Positions 17,701 to 26,454 are shown, counted from the first letter of the stretch. The stretch: DNA of 64,000 bases from Gordonia hirsuta DSM 44140 = NBRC 16056 (GCF_000333015.1 NZ_BANT01000029.1:1-64000); one strand, 5' to 3'. Translations and numbers: made by a program. Notes: generated by a model not told the origin, from the sequence alone.

Positions 17701-19970
17701 AGGAACATCTCGGTGATCGAGTAGCCCAGCTCGTTCTGGACGTACTCGTCGACGCGGTCGACGTTCGCGGCGAAGACCGGATTCTCCAGATACAGCTGCT
17801 TGGCCATCTTGCGGTGCTGCGAGCCGAAGCCCGACAGCAGCCAGACCGCCGAGGCCGCATCGGGGGCGTCGGCGGTGAAGACGAACGGCAGCGCCTTCCC
17901 CTCGGCCACGGCCCGGGCGCCCTTGAGCGCCTCCTCGTGGTTGCGGGCCATGATCACCGACCGGGTGCGGCCGTGGTTGCGGCGGGCCAGGGTGCGGCCG
18001 ATCTCGACCAGGTCGGTGGCCCGGCCCTGCTCGGTGTCGAGCCAATCGGCCAGGTCGGCGGCGGCACGACGACGTCGCGACGGCAGGAACCCGGACAGCA
18101 CCAGCGGCACCACCGAACCCGGTGCGGCCGCCGGGGCGAAACCCTCGGTGGGATCGGTTTCGACCGCCGCGGTCACGGCCTCCACCGGGGCGGACTGAGC
18201 CGCCAGGACGGCGCGCTCGGCTTCGGTGAGGTAGTCGTCCTCGTCGTGGTAGTCGTCGACGGCCGCGGCGGTCACGGCCGCGGCGGCCTGGGCCGGCTGG
18301 TCGACGGTCTCGACCAGATCGGTGGGCAGCACCTCACGCACGACGATGTGCGCATTGGTGCCGCCGAAACCGAATCCGGACAGCCCGGCGACCGCGTGCC
18401 CGGAGTAGCGCGGCCAGGCTGTGTTCTCGGCGGCCACGCGCAGATTGGTCGCGTCGAACTGGATGTAGGGGTTGGGGCCGACGTAGTTGAGCGAGGCCGG
18501 GATCTGGTCGTGCTGCAGGGACAGCACCACCTTGGCCAGCGCACCGGCGCCGGCGGCGGCCTCCATGTGCCCGTAGTTGGTCTTGGCGGAACCGAGCAGC
18601 GCCGGGGCCTCAGGGTTCCGGCCGCGGCCGACCACGCGGCCGAGGGCGTCGGCCTCGATCGGGTCGCCGAGCACCGTGCCGGTGCCGTGGGCCTCGATGT
18701 AGTCGACCGTGCGCGGATCGATCGCCGCATCGGTGTAGGCATCGCGCAGGACATCGACCTGGGCGTCGGGATTGGGCGCGAAGATGCCGTTGGAGCGGCC
18801 GTCGGAGTTGACCGCGCTGCCGGCGATCACCGCGAGCACCTGGTCGCCGTCGGCCCGCGCATCGGCGAGCCGCTTGAGGACGAAGACGCCGCCGCCTTCG
18901 GCGCGGATCATGCCGTCGGCATCGGAAGAGAAGGCCTTGATCTTCCCGTCGGGGGCCTGGGCGCCGATGCTGTCGAAGCCCAGGGTCACCGCGGGGGTGA
19001 CGATCATGTTGACGCCGCCGGCCAGGGCCACATCGCTCTCGCCCGAACGCAGGCTGCGGACCGCCTGGTGCACGGCCACCAGCGACGACGAACACGCGGT
19101 GTCCACGGCGATCGAGGGGCCGCGGAAGTCGAAGAAGTAGGAGACCCGGTTGGCCACGATCGAGGTCGCGGTGCCGGTGAGCGCGTAGGCCGCGGTCTCG
19201 CTGGCGCCCTCGCCCAGACCCAGAGTGGCCAGCATCTGATAGTCGTTGGTCGAGGTGCCCATGAACACACCGACGGCCTCGCCGCGCAGATCACTGGCCG
19301 GCAGATGCGCGTTCTCCAGCGCCTCCCACGACAGTTCCAGCGCCAGCCGCTGCTGCGGATCGACCATCTCGACCTCGCGCGGGCTCATCTGGAAGAAGTC
19401 GGCGTCGAAGCCGCGCACATCGTCGAGGTAGCCGCCGTGCACATTGGCCTGCGCGATCACCTCGGCCAGGCGCGGATCGGAGGTGAACTCGGTCCAGCGG
19501 TCCTCCGGCAGATCGGTGATCCCGTCGACGCCGGTGATCAGCGCCTCCCAGGTGGATTCGGGTGTCGCCCCGGCCTTGGGGAAGCGGGTGGCCAGGCCGA
19601 TGATCGCGATATCGTCGTCGGCGCTGCGCTCGCGTTCCCAGAAGCGGTCGGCATCGGGGTCCAGATCCTCGTCCGGGTCGCCCTCGATGATGCGCTTGGC
19701 CAGCATCGCGATGGTCGGATGGTTGTAGGCCGCGGTCGCGGTCAGGATCACACCGGTACGGTCCTCGACGTCGGCGGCCAGGGCCACCGCATCGCGCGAG
19801 GACAACCCGAACTCCTCCATCGGACGGTCGTCGGAGATCTGGTCGACCGGCAGCCCGGTGGTGGCCGAGACCCATGCGCGAAGCCAGTCGCGCAGCTCCT
19901 CGACCGTCAGGCCGCCCGCGGTCTCGCCGTCGGTCTCGATCGGGTTACCGGTGTTCTCAATGTCAGACAT
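14730..19970 (-). CDS. pks13: Mycolic acid condensing polyketide synthase Pks13
   Basis: Type I polyketide synthase that condenses meromycoloyl and carboxyacyl chains into the alpha-alkyl beta-ketoester precursor of mycolates, and transfers it to trehalose. The protein has 1746 aa (about 1733 in M. tuberculosis). Domains in order: N-terminal ACP with Ser in EFGLSSRD (about S58); ketosynthase with catalytic Cys in VDTACSSSL (C293) and His in EAHGTGT (H428) and NYGHMEAAAG (H468); acyltransferase with Ser in VPHSMGEAS (near residue 800); second ACP with LGLDSLMAV; an Ala/Pro-rich linker; and thioesterase with GWSLGG (S1552) and its His in GGDHLS (H1719). The Ser-containing ACP motifs imply phosphopantetheinylation. 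A strong hairpin separates it from upstream fadD32. Confidence 0.97.
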   Translation of the reverse strand: MSDIENTGNPIETDGETAGGLTVEELRDWLRAWVSATTGLPVDQISDDRPMEEFGLSSRDAVALAADVEDRTGVILTATAAYNHPTIAMLAKRIIEGDPDEDLDPDADRFWERERSADDDIAIIGLATRFPKAGATPESTWEALITGVDGITDLPEDRWTEFTSDPRLAEVIAQANVHGGYLDDVRGFDADFFQMSPREVEMVDPQQRLALELSWEALENAHLPASDLRGEAVGVFMGTSTNDYQMLATLGLGEGASETAAYALTGTATSIVANRVSYFFDFRGPSIAVDTACSSSLVAVHQAVRSLRSGESDVALAGGVNMIVTPAVTLGFDSIGAQAPDGKIKAFSSDADGMIRAEGGGVFVLKRLADARADGDQVLAVIAGSAVNSDGRSNGIFAPNPDAQVDVLRDAYTDAAIDPRTVDYIEAHGTGTVLGDPIEADALGRVVGRGRNPEAPALLGSAKTNYGHMEAAAGAGALAKVVLSLQHDQIPASLNYVGPNPYIQFDATNLRVAAENTAWPRYSGHAVAGLSGFGFGGTNAHIVVREVLPTDLVETVDQPAQAAAAVTAAAVDDYHDEDDYLTEAERAVLAAQSAPVEAVTAAVETDPTEGFAPAAAPGSVVPLVLSGFLPSRRRRAAADLADWLDTEQGRATDLVEIGRTLARRNHGRTRSVIMARNHEEALKGARAVAEGKALPFVFTADAPDAASAVWLLSGFGSQHRKMAKQLYLENPVFAANVDRVDEYVQNELGYSITEMFLDDAQTYGIETSQVGIYTIQVALADTLRHFGAQPGVLVPHSMGEASAAYISGGLSLADATRVICQRSRLMGEGESMLVGDDIRLMALVEYSAEDINDVLVDYPDLEICVYAAPTHTVIGGPEPQVDAIVAHAEAEGKLARKLQTKGASHTSQMDPLLGELAYELTGIAPLRPTVGFYSSVDREVFYRPGAEPVHTIEYFTKGLRHSVWFAQAIAKAVETGHRTFLELAPNPAVLISVAATTFGAGVHNAELIETLRRKEDEPTGLLTAMMKLWVHGHPLNVGALFGTGQDLPYADVPRTAFDRKPYWLTAAVGSGTGPASAPGAHVALPDGRHAWEVAISAVTDPRELALAAARQVLDDAVVVAAEAVNRLPAAGTLTTVYTRHPGGGAISVFADAAHGHALVLEAAVTGVAPDRPAPTIAAAPAAAPEPSAAESFAGGPVVVEDEVVDDIGSKWEAGSGETVEQRLATIVGESMGYDPDDLPREIALIELGLDSLMAVRIKNRVEYEFDIPQLQLQAMRQANLNDVTKFVTFAVENRDQVDLLAQGAADGQELDTAALSALIDQANARKSAEPAAPAEPAVPAETAAPAAQTPVAQPAADAPPAEKADLTDQSQVAAAAGADVPPRDAAERLTFGAYAVVTGKSAGGVFNKLEVLDEESARKLTDRLNDRTGGDIDLEDVLAAETIEELSDHVRKHMEAAADVDGFVRFLRVPEKNGARQHVFDTTAGDPVPMLVFHPAGGNTSAYEALLKRLPEDQPVIGFDRVEGTIEERVRQYLPKLREVQPHGPYVLVGWSLGGALAYGAAQLLTEQGEQVAFVGLIDVVRPSEDLVETPETKRARLERWRDFAVKTYDLDADIPIPMDRLVEADDDEQFAIIMEMISMSGTKIPGGIIEHQRTSFLDNRALSNISPTPYDGKVVLYRADKMHDGAIELEPQWANIDPDGRWGEVVDDLEIIQIGGDHLSIVDEPYVAKVGADLTRRIADLNQPN

Positions 19971-20014
19971 CGCCTACAGCCTACTGAGTTCGAAGTGTCG
20001 GTATGTACACGTCA

Positions 20015-20043
20015 GGCCCGGTATGTCGGTGACATACCGGGCC
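20015..20043 (-). terminator. Perfect 13-bp hairpin between fadD32 and pks13
   Basis: GGCCCGGTATGTC and GACATACCGGGCC pair fully around a 3-nt loop inside the 98-bp gap between the fadD32 stop and the pks13 start. It may attenuate read-through, or stabilise and separate the two cistrons. There is no U-tract on either strand. Confidence 0.55.
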
Positions 20044-20068
20044 GTACGCATGGGATTTCACGAGCGGC

Positions 20069-21973
20069 TCAGTCGCCGGCGTCCGGGAAGGCCGTCTGCT
20101 GGTAGCCGCCGCGCAGCGTGCCGTCGACATAGGCGGACTTGGTCGCCAGGCGGGCGATCTTGCCGCTGGAGGTGCGCGGGATGGATCCGGCGGGCACCAG
20201 CAGCAGGTCGCGGACCATGACGCCGTGCCGGCCGGCCACGGCGGCGCGCACCGCATCGGCGATCTCCTGCGGATCGGCCTTGCGTCCCGGTCCACGCTCG
20301 GCGACGATCACCAGCTGCTCGGAGGCATCCTGCGGATCGAAGGTGAGCCCGGAGAAGCCGCCGTCGAAGACCTCCTTGGGCAGCTGGTTGGCCGGCACCG
20401 CGAAGGCGGCGACGAAGCCCGGGCGCAGATTGGGGCTGGCCTCCTGGGCACTGAACTCCAGGTCCTGCGGATAGTGGTTCCGGCCGTCCACGATCACCAG
20501 GTCCTTGACCCGGCCGGTGATGTAGAGCTCACCGTCGTAGATGACCCCGTAGTCACCGGTGCGCATCCAGTCGGCGTCTTCGGAGACGCCCGCGGAGTGG
20601 CTGCCCTCGGGCAGCGGGTGGACGAGCTTGTTGTGGAAGGTCTCGCGGGTCTCGTCCTCCTTGTTCCAGTAGCCCTTGCCGATGTTGAGGCCGTGCAGCC
20701 AGATCTCGCCGACACGGCCGTCGGGCACCTCGGTGGCGGTCTCCGAATCGACGATGCAGGCCCACTGGCTCAGGGCGACCTGTCCACAGGAGACCTGCGC
20801 GATCGCGTTCTCGTGGTCCTCCGGCACCGGTACGAACTCGCCGGCGTTCAGCTTCTCTCTGTCGACATAGCTGATCAGCGCTTCATTATCACGCTGAGTC
20901 GCCGAGACGAACAGGGTCGCCTCGGCCATGCCGTAGCAGGGCTTGATCGCCTTGGGCGACAGGCCGTACGGCTCGAAGGCCTCGTTGAACTTGCGCATGG
21001 AGGAGACGGTGACCGGCTCGGAGCCGTTGATCAGACCGATCACATTCGACAGGTCCAGTTCTTCGCCTTCGGCGGGCAGTCCGCGGGCGGCGGCGTGCTC
21101 GTAGGCGAAGTTCGGCGCGGCGGCGTAGGTGGGCGCACGGTCCTCGGCGGCGGCCAGTTCGCGGATCCACCGGCCGGGACGGCGCACGAAGGCCGCCGGA
21201 CTCATGATGGTGATGTACTTGCCGCCCAGCGCGGGCAGAATCACCGTCAGCAGGCCCATATCGTGGAACATCGGCAGCCACGTGACACCGCGAGAGTTGC
21301 GGTCCAACTCGATGGTGTCGTAGATCTGCAGGCAGTTCGCCGCGACGGCCTCGTAGGTGATCTCGACGCCGGCCGGTACGCGGGTCGAACCGGAGGTGTA
21401 CTGCAGGTAGGCGACGGTGTCGCGGTTGTGGTCCTTGCCGGCCACCGGGGCCACCCAGGACGAGCCCACCGAATCGGGGACGGCGTCGACGGCGATCACG
21501 CGGGGGCGTTCTTTGGCCGGACGGTCGGCGAAGAAGTCGCGGACGGCTTCGGCGGATTTGGTGGAGGTCAGGATCGCGGTCGGCCGGCAGTCGGCGAGTA
21601 CCGCGGTGAGACGGTCGGTGTGGCCGGGTTCGTCCGGACTGAACAGCGGGACGGCGATGTTGCTGGCGTAGAGCGCGGCGAAGAAGCCGATCACGTACTC
21701 CAGGGACTGGGGGGCGAGGATCGCCACGCGGTCGCCGGGCTGGGTCACCTGCTGCAGGCGCGCGGCCACGGCGCGCAGGCGCTTACCGAACTGAGCCCAG
21801 GTCAGATCCTGCGCTTCGCCGTCGCGCTCCCGGCTGTAGTCGATGAACCGGTAGGCCAGCGTGTCGGCTTCCTCCCGGACATTGCGCTCGACGTAATCGA
21901 CGAGGGTGGCTTCCTCGGTGAACCGGAGGTTGCCGCTCTCGTCGAGAAACTGCTCGAACTCGGTATTCAGCAT
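20069..21973 (-). CDS. fadD32: Long-chain fatty-acid-AMP ligase FadD32
   Basis: Adenylates the meromycolic acid and loads it onto the N-terminal ACP of Pks13. The ATG at 21973 with an AGGAG site 8 nt upstream gives 634 aa (637 in M. tuberculosis as I recall). The frame stays open further upstream, but those codons are Arg/Pro-rich and unlike the family. Adenylate-forming motifs are visible: [11 protein letters not shown] (about residues 192-201), [44 protein letters not shown] and the C-terminal catalytic Lys region [10 protein letters not shown]. It heads the fadD32-pks13-accD4 group. Confidence 0.96.
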   Translation of the reverse strand: MLNTEFEQFLDESGNLRFTEEATLVDYVERNVREEADTLAYRFIDYSRERDGEAQDLTWAQFGKRLRAVAARLQQVTQPGDRVAILAPQSLEYVIGFFAALYASNIAVPLFSPDEPGHTDRLTAVLADCRPTAILTSTKSAEAVRDFFADRPAKERPRVIAVDAVPDSVGSSWVAPVAGKDHNRDTVAYLQYTSGSTRVPAGVEITYEAVAANCLQIYDTIELDRNSRGVTWLPMFHDMGLLTVILPALGGKYITIMSPAAFVRRPGRWIRELAAAEDRAPTYAAAPNFAYEHAAARGLPAEGEELDLSNVIGLINGSEPVTVSSMRKFNEAFEPYGLSPKAIKPCYGMAEATLFVSATQRDNEALISYVDREKLNAGEFVPVPEDHENAIAQVSCGQVALSQWACIVDSETATEVPDGRVGEIWLHGLNIGKGYWNKEDETRETFHNKLVHPLPEGSHSAGVSEDADWMRTGDYGVIYDGELYITGRVKDLVIVDGRNHYPQDLEFSAQEASPNLRPGFVAAFAVPANQLPKEVFDGGFSGLTFDPQDASEQLVIVAERGPGRKADPQEIADAVRAAVAGRHGVMVRDLLLVPAGSIPRTSSGKIARLATKSAYVDGTLRGGYQQTAFPDAGD

Positions 21974-22120
21974 TTCCAAACTCCTGTGCCGCGGTCGCGG
22001 CGTCTTCTCGTCTCGCACTCTCGGCGCCGTGCGGCCCGCCCCCCACGGATCCGGCGCCCCTGCCTGTGCCTGGCGCGCGACGGGTCTCGCCGGTCCGTGG
22101 CACACAAAACCTAATTGATT

Positions 22121-23125
22121 CTACTCCTCCTGCAATAGCGGGATCACCGGTGCAAAGGTATCGGTCTGTCCCGGGAAGATTCCGACGTAACTCATGGTGG
22201 TTCTGCGGCGGATCTCGCGGATCTGTTCGGCGATCTGCGCAGCGCTCCCGAAAGCCAGGTACGGCGACTCCAGCAGGTCGTCGACAGTCAAGTCCACATC
22301 GCGGGCGATCGTCGGCGGATAGCCGCTGTCGAGCGCCTGCAATGCGGTTTCAGCGGCCCGGACCCGGTCGTCGGTGAGAACCACCGCCGCGATCGTCCAG
22401 TTCAGCTCGATGTGGTCGAACCGGTCACCGGCGGCCTGGCGGATCCGGTCGATCCGCTCGAGCGTCTTGTCCATCGTCATATCCGAGAGCCGCATCCGCC
22501 CGTCGGGGGTCGAACCGGTGGCCACCGAGATGATGTCGGCGTGTTTGGCCGCCAGGGCCAGCATGCGCGGGCCACCGGCACCCACCGCGATCGGCGGGCG
22601 GGGACCCTGCCGCGGACGCGGACTGCCCTCCAGGCCCCGAACGTGGTAGAACTCACCCTCGAAATCTACGGTCTCCCCGCGCAGGAGCCCGTCGAGGATG
22701 GTCAGCGTCTCGTCCAGGCGCCGCACCCGCTGGCCGGGGGTGCCGAAGTCGATGCCGGCGGCGTCGAACTCGGACTTGAGCCAGCCGGCACCGACGCCCA
22801 GTTCCAGCCGGCCCTTGGACAGCACATCGATGGTGGTCGCCTCTTTGGCCAGGACCGCCGGGTGCCGGAAGCCGTTGGCCAGCACCGACGTGGCCAGGCG
22901 GATGGACGACGTCGCCTGGGACAGCGCACCCAGTGCGGCCAGCGGTCCGACCTGGTCGCCGAGATGGTCCGGGACGGCGAAGGTGTCGTAGCCGTACTCC
23001 TCGGCGGTCTGCGCGAGCCGGACGAAGCGCCGCGCACCGCCTTCAGCCTTGTTGCCCTCACCACCGGCTCCGAAACGGAACCGGCGCAGGCCCGCGGGGG
23101 TCCGGAGAGCCCGATTCGTGGTCAC
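22121..23125 (-). CDS. LLM-class flavin/F420-dependent oxidoreductase
   Basis: Luciferase-like TIM-barrel oxidoreductase; I place it in the F420-type subfamily resembling TIGR03621 proteins, without knowing the substrate. The GTG at 23125 gives 334 aa beginning TTNRALRTPAGLRRFRFG; a GGAGG site is upstream. The frame is open for 23 more Gly-rich codons. Visible family elements are DTFAVPDHLGDQVGPLAALG, LATSVLANGFRHPAVLAKEA, GRLELGVGAGWL and AGGPRMLALAAKHADI. It interrupts the conserved fadD32-culp6 neighbourhood, on the same strand, with 147 bp to fadD32 and 125 bp to the cutinase gene. Confidence 0.82.
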   Translation of the reverse strand: MTTNRALRTPAGLRRFRFGAGGEGNKAEGGARRFVRLAQTAEEYGYDTFAVPDHLGDQVGPLAALGALSQATSSIRLATSVLANGFRHPAVLAKEATTIDVLSKGRLELGVGAGWLKSEFDAAGIDFGTPGQRVRRLDETLTILDGLLRGETVDFEGEFYHVRGLEGSPRPRQGPRPPIAVGAGGPRMLALAAKHADIISVATGSTPDGRMRLSDMTMDKTLERIDRIRQAAGDRFDHIELNWTIAAVVLTDDRVRAAETALQALDSGYPPTIARDVDLTVDDLLESPYLAFGSAAQIAEQIREIRRRTTMSYVGIFPGQTDTFAPVIPLLQEE

Positions 23126-23250
23126 CGGCCGCTGCCCTCCTCCGTCGTCGATTCTTCCAAGCCCAGCAGATCCTGTAGGCCCGTCGGGTCCCACGACTTC
23201 CCGTCAGGTCACGAAAAGGTTAACGCAGCAGGTGAACCGACCCCAAAGCG

Positions 23251-24213
23251 TCAGTCGTGTTTCGGGTGCGGCGCCTCGGTGATCAGCCGTTTCGCCCAGG
23301 CGAACATCCACTGCGTGGCGGTGGCCCCGTTCTGCGCCCAGTAGCGGCTGGTGGCGTATTTGGCGTGCACCGGATTGTTGGCCGCATTGGCCAGTTTGCC
23401 GATCGCCGAGAACGGATCGCTCACCCGGGGAGAGTCACAGATCAGGTCCCCGGCGGCGCAGATGGAGTAGGTGCGCTCGGTCAGCGTGCCGAAGCCGCCG
23501 CGGCGGGCCCCGGTCATCTCGATGCCCGGCACCAGTCCGCCGAAGCTGCCCAGCGCCACCTCAGCGCCGACACCGTCGGGGCTCGGGCCCACATCGTTCT
23601 GCTGCCCGGCCTGCCGCCGCCCGTCGGCGATCAGCCCGACGCCCAGCACCAGATCCTGGTCCTGCACGGGGATCGGACCGTGGCCGTTGCCGATGTCACC
23701 GGCGATGTCCCCGGCGATCACCGCTCCCTGGGAGAAGCCCATCAGGAGATACCCGGTCAGCGGGCAGTGGTCATAGGTCCGGGTGATCTTGTCGACCGCC
23801 CGGCGCTTACCTTGCGCACGCGAGACGTTGTAGTCCTGCTGCTTATCGGTCAGTACCGTCGGATTGCGGAACTGCGCCACGTACGGAACGGTGTACACCT
23901 CGGCGCGCGAGGACGGGAAGTTCGCCTGCAGGGCCTTGGTGACGCGCAGCATCAGGGAATGGCGGTTGGCGGTGGGTCGGTAAGGGTCGTCGTTGGCCTT
24001 GGATTCCCACGTGCCCGGGATCGACACCACCAGGACGTCCGGGCAGTCGGCGGGCTGGCTGTCGGCACGCGGCGGTGCCGAGGGCGTAGGCGGAACACCC
24101 GGCGGGGGAGGCGTGGGCCGCAGAAACTGGAAGATCAGGACGATCACCAGGATGATGGCGACGAGCGCCAGGAATCCGAAGCCGAACGCCACCTTACGGA
24201 AGCGGCGTTTCAC
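23251..24213 (-). CDS. Cutinase-family lipase/thioesterase (Culp6, Rv3802c-like)
   Basis: Membrane-anchored serine hydrolase of the cutinase family; the mycobacterial homologue is an essential envelope phospholipase/thioesterase of the mycolate locus. It has 320 aa, with an N-terminal transmembrane anchor (about residues 8-30) and a Pro-rich linker. The catalytic core has the nucleophile elbow GFSQGAVI, an oxyanion-side segment VVSIPGTWES, and the Asp/His region around CAAGDLICDSP and HAKYA. Cys pairs (DCPD, HCPL, CAAGDLIC) fit the disulfide pattern of cutinases. The GTG start lies 3 nt after the stop of the upstream lipoprotein gene, so the two are co-transcribed and probably coupled. Confidence 0.88.
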   Translation of the reverse strand: MKRRFRKVAFGFGFLALVAIILVIVLIFQFLRPTPPPPGVPPTPSAPPRADSQPADCPDVLVVSIPGTWESKANDDPYRPTANRHSLMLRVTKALQANFPSSRAEVYTVPYVAQFRNPTVLTDKQQDYNVSRAQGKRRAVDKITRTYDHCPLTGYLLMGFSQGAVIAGDIAGDIGNGHGPIPVQDQDLVLGVGLIADGRRQAGQQNDVGPSPDGVGAEVALGSFGGLVPGIEMTGARRGGFGTLTERTYSICAAGDLICDSPRVSDPFSAIGKLANAANNPVHAKYATSRYWAQNGATATQWMFAWAKRLITEAPHPKHD

Positions 24214-24216
24214 GGG

Positions 24217-24774
24217 TCAGCAGAGATTCTTCTCGGCGGCGGCGATCAGTTTGTCGGCCTGGACGCCGGCTTCCTGCTCGCTCTTGGTCATCGGGCCGAC
24301 GCCGGCACGGACGTAGACCCGAATCACCGTCGGATCGGTCTTCTTCTTCCGTTCCTGACACACGTAGTGACCCCAGGTGAGTGCGACGTTCTTATCGTCG
24401 TCGCCCATGAAGGAGACCTTGTCGCGCTCCAGCGCGGCCAGATACTTCTTCTCCTTATCGGTCAGGTCACTGCGCCCGCCCTCGGGATTGCCCGGTGCCG
24501 ACGAGGACGCTTCGGGTTTGGTGGCCGGCAGTTCGGTCGAGGCCCTGGACGCTGCGGCGTGGGCGCTGCTGGAGGCTGCAGCCGCAGAGGAGGCGGCCGA
24601 CTGCTCTGCCGAACCGGCCGAGGCCGCGGGCGAGTGGCCAGGCATCGTGGCGATGGTCGCATCCTGAGTGAGCGGTGCCGTTGCGGTCGAGGAGTCGCCG
24701 CAGGCGCTGATGCCGACTGCTGTCGCAACGAGTGCGGCGCACAACACGAGGCCGCGAGAGAACTTGCCAGTCAT
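24217..24774 (-). CDS. Exported lipoprotein with DUF732-like C-terminus
   Basis: A 185-aa lipoprotein of unknown function. It has a signal peptide with lipobox GISACG (Cys about residue 25), then an Ala/Ser-rich disordered stretch to about residue 105. A C-terminal domain follows (LTDKEKKYLAALERDKVSF, GHYVCQE, a final KNLC) that looks like a DUF732 mycobacterial secreted domain with its Cys pair. The ATG at 24774 places the signal peptide correctly; the frame could extend to 24840. It sits directly before the cutinase gene and after an Ag85 gene, so an envelope role is likely but unproven. A 9-bp inverted repeat lies upstream. Confidence 0.72.
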   Translation of the reverse strand: MTGKFSRGLVLCAALVATAVGISACGDSSTATAPLTQDATIATMPGHSPAASAGSAEQSAASSAAAASSSAHAAASRASTELPATKPEASSSAPGNPEGGRSDLTDKEKKYLAALERDKVSFMGDDDKNVALTWGHYVCQERKKKTDPTVIRVYVRAGVGPMTKSEQEAGVQADKLIAAAEKNLC

Positions 24775-24820
24775 GCCGTCGAGGCTACCTTCCGTTCGAC
24801 CCGAGTCTGTCCCTGGCAGG

Positions 24821-24849
24821 GTATTCACCTGCATAAACATGGTGAATAC
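24821..24849. promoter_or_regulatory. 9-bp inverted repeat, possible operator
   Basis: GTATTCACC, an 11-nt spacer, then GGTGAATAC form a perfect dyad 47-75 bp upstream of the lipoprotein ATG. Spacing and symmetry suit a dimeric regulator. I do not recognise the motif. Confidence 0.4.
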
Positions 24850-24883
24850 TCAGACGATTATCAACCTGGGAGCCGCAGTCACC

Positions 24884-26263
24884 TCACGGCTTGGCTTCCA
24901 CACGGGCGCCCCGGCTCGGCGTCCAGGTGATCTTCCCGCGCTCAAAGGTGTTGAACTTGACCTTGCCGTCCCGGCTGGTCTGTTCATCGCTGGTGGGCAG
25001 GCCCAACCGGTCGAAGGCCGGGACGTAGGCACCGCCGATGGCACCGGTGACCACCTTGGGCCCCTTGGGCCCGGTGAACAGCCGTCCGTTGCGGAAGTCC
25101 TGCGCCTTGCCGCCGGGCACCGCGTACTCGGGAGTGAGGCAACCGCCCAGGCTGCGCAGCTGCTTGGCCTTCTTGAAGGCGTCGCCGACCTTGCAGGCCA
25201 CCCGGTCGCCGGACAGTCCCAGCGCGCTGGCCGCCTGCGGCCAGGCCTGCTTCATCTCGAACTCCCAGTACGGCCAGGTGTGCGTGCCCGAGGGCCGGTA
25301 GACGGCCTGCGCCGGGATACCCAGGGAATTGAGTTTGCTGGCGAACTGCTGGCTGGTGGTACGGGAGAGCACTTCCAGGCCGACACCGGAGTAGTTGGTC
25401 GCCAGTAGCGGAATATCGCTGGGCTTATCGTGTTCGCCCACCATGCCGTTGCCCGAGGACACATAGAGGCTGGTCCCGCGCAGCTGGTCGGCCAGCAGAT
25501 ACGGGTCATGCTCGGCCCAGGCCGGATCGCTCGGCGGACCGAACATCTTCATCGAGTCGTAGCCGCCGCCGTCGCGCAGGGCGAACTGAATGGCCTGCGG
25601 CATGCCGTAGGAGGTCAACTGCAGGATGCCCGAGTACGACGCGGCGTATTTGAAGAAGCCCGGGTTGCGCGCGGCCAGCATCATCGCCGCCGAGCCGCCC
25701 ATCGACAGACCCTGCACGCCACGCACATCGGTCGAGCGCCACTGGTCCTGCAGGATCGGCGGCAGCTCGTGGATCAGGAAGGTCTCCCACTGGTAGTTCT
25801 TGCCGCGATCGGGCTGCTTCCAGTCGGTGTAGAAACTGGACTCACCGCCCACCGGCAGCACGACGTTGACGTTCTTGTCCTGATAGAAGCGGGCGATGTC
25901 GGTGTTGATGATCCAGCCGTTCTGGTCATCCTGCGCACGCAGACCGTCCAGGGTGTACATCTGCGGGAACTTCGCATCGAGCTTGTACCACCAGTCGCGG
26001 GCCAGCAGCAGCTGCACCTGGATCTCCTGCTTCATCGCCGGGGAGAAGATCCACAGGGCGACCCGGTTGGCGTCATACCAGACGGTCCGGGTGACGCGTG
26101 CGGCCGGCGCGGCCGGCGGCGGCGCCGGAGCGGCCGACGGGGCGGGGCGCTCGGGGGCCGGTGCCGGATCTGCGGCAGCCTGGCCGGCGAGGGGGAACAC
26201 CAGCGCCACCGTCGCGGCAGCGACGGCAGCCGCTCGCGCCCTCTTGAGATTCCACACCGTCAC
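24884..26263 (-). CDS. Antigen 85-type mycolyltransferase with C-terminal LGFP region
   Basis: Secreted alpha/beta-hydrolase that transfers mycolates between trehalose mycolates and arabinogalactan. It has 459 aa: a Sec signal peptide ending near AAADPAP, a Pro/Ala linker, then the esterase domain. Nucleophile elbow GLSMGG (S187), acid in GVGLEVLSR (about E297) and His in SGTHTWPYW (about H328) form the triad; FYTDW and INTDIARFYQ are Ag85-like. After about residue 375 follows an LGFP-repeat region (GAIGGAYVPAFDRLGLPTS, KITWTPSRGARV), a domain thought to bind the cell wall. The GTG start has a GAAGGAGC site. It is separated from the second Ag85 gene by a strong hairpin. Confidence 0.92.
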   Translation of the reverse strand: MTVWNLKRARAAAVAAATVALVFPLAGQAAADPAPAPERPAPSAAPAPPPAAPAARVTRTVWYDANRVALWIFSPAMKQEIQVQLLLARDWWYKLDAKFPQMYTLDGLRAQDDQNGWIINTDIARFYQDKNVNVVLPVGGESSFYTDWKQPDRGKNYQWETFLIHELPPILQDQWRSTDVRGVQGLSMGGSAAMMLAARNPGFFKYAASYSGILQLTSYGMPQAIQFALRDGGGYDSMKMFGPPSDPAWAEHDPYLLADQLRGTSLYVSSGNGMVGEHDKPSDIPLLATNYSGVGLEVLSRTTSQQFASKLNSLGIPAQAVYRPSGTHTWPYWEFEMKQAWPQAASALGLSGDRVACKVGDAFKKAKQLRSLGGCLTPEYAVPGGKAQDFRNGRLFTGPKGPKVVTGAIGGAYVPAFDRLGLPTSDEQTSRDGKVKFNTFERGKITWTPSRGARVEAKP

Positions 26264-26347
26264 GTCCGTGCTCCTTCACTACTGCCCTGGACTCGGCTTC
26301 CCCGACCGAGTTATTCACTCTCACCGGCGGCCCCGCATCCGGAGATG

Positions 26348-26387
26348 CGAGACGCCTCACGTGTGTTTCTACACGTGAGGCGTCTCG
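26348..26387. terminator. 17-bp hairpin between the two Ag85 genes
   Basis: CGAGACGCCTCACGTGT and ACACGTGAGGCGTCTCG pair perfectly around a 6-nt loop. It lies about 70 bp after the stop of the upstream Ag85 gene and is a strong terminator candidate. Confidence 0.6.
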
Positions 26388-26423
26388 ATGTCCCCGCGCC
26401 ACGCTGTGGCGCATGTGAATTTT

Positions 26424-26445
26424 GTGACTAATGTTTCGTAGTCAC
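26424..26445. terminator. Small dyad just after the Ag85 (26455-27462) stop
   Basis: GTGACTA, 8 nt, TAGTCAC lies 10 nt past the stop codon on the minus strand, followed in the transcript by a short A/U-rich stretch. It may be a first, weaker terminator ahead of the 17-bp hairpin. Confidence 0.35.
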
Positions 26446-26454
26446 GGAGCTAGG

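Noticed and set aside
14814-20105. Long plus-strand frames opposite pks13
   Set aside because: They mirror pks13 codons and have no independent motif; GC codon bias explains them.
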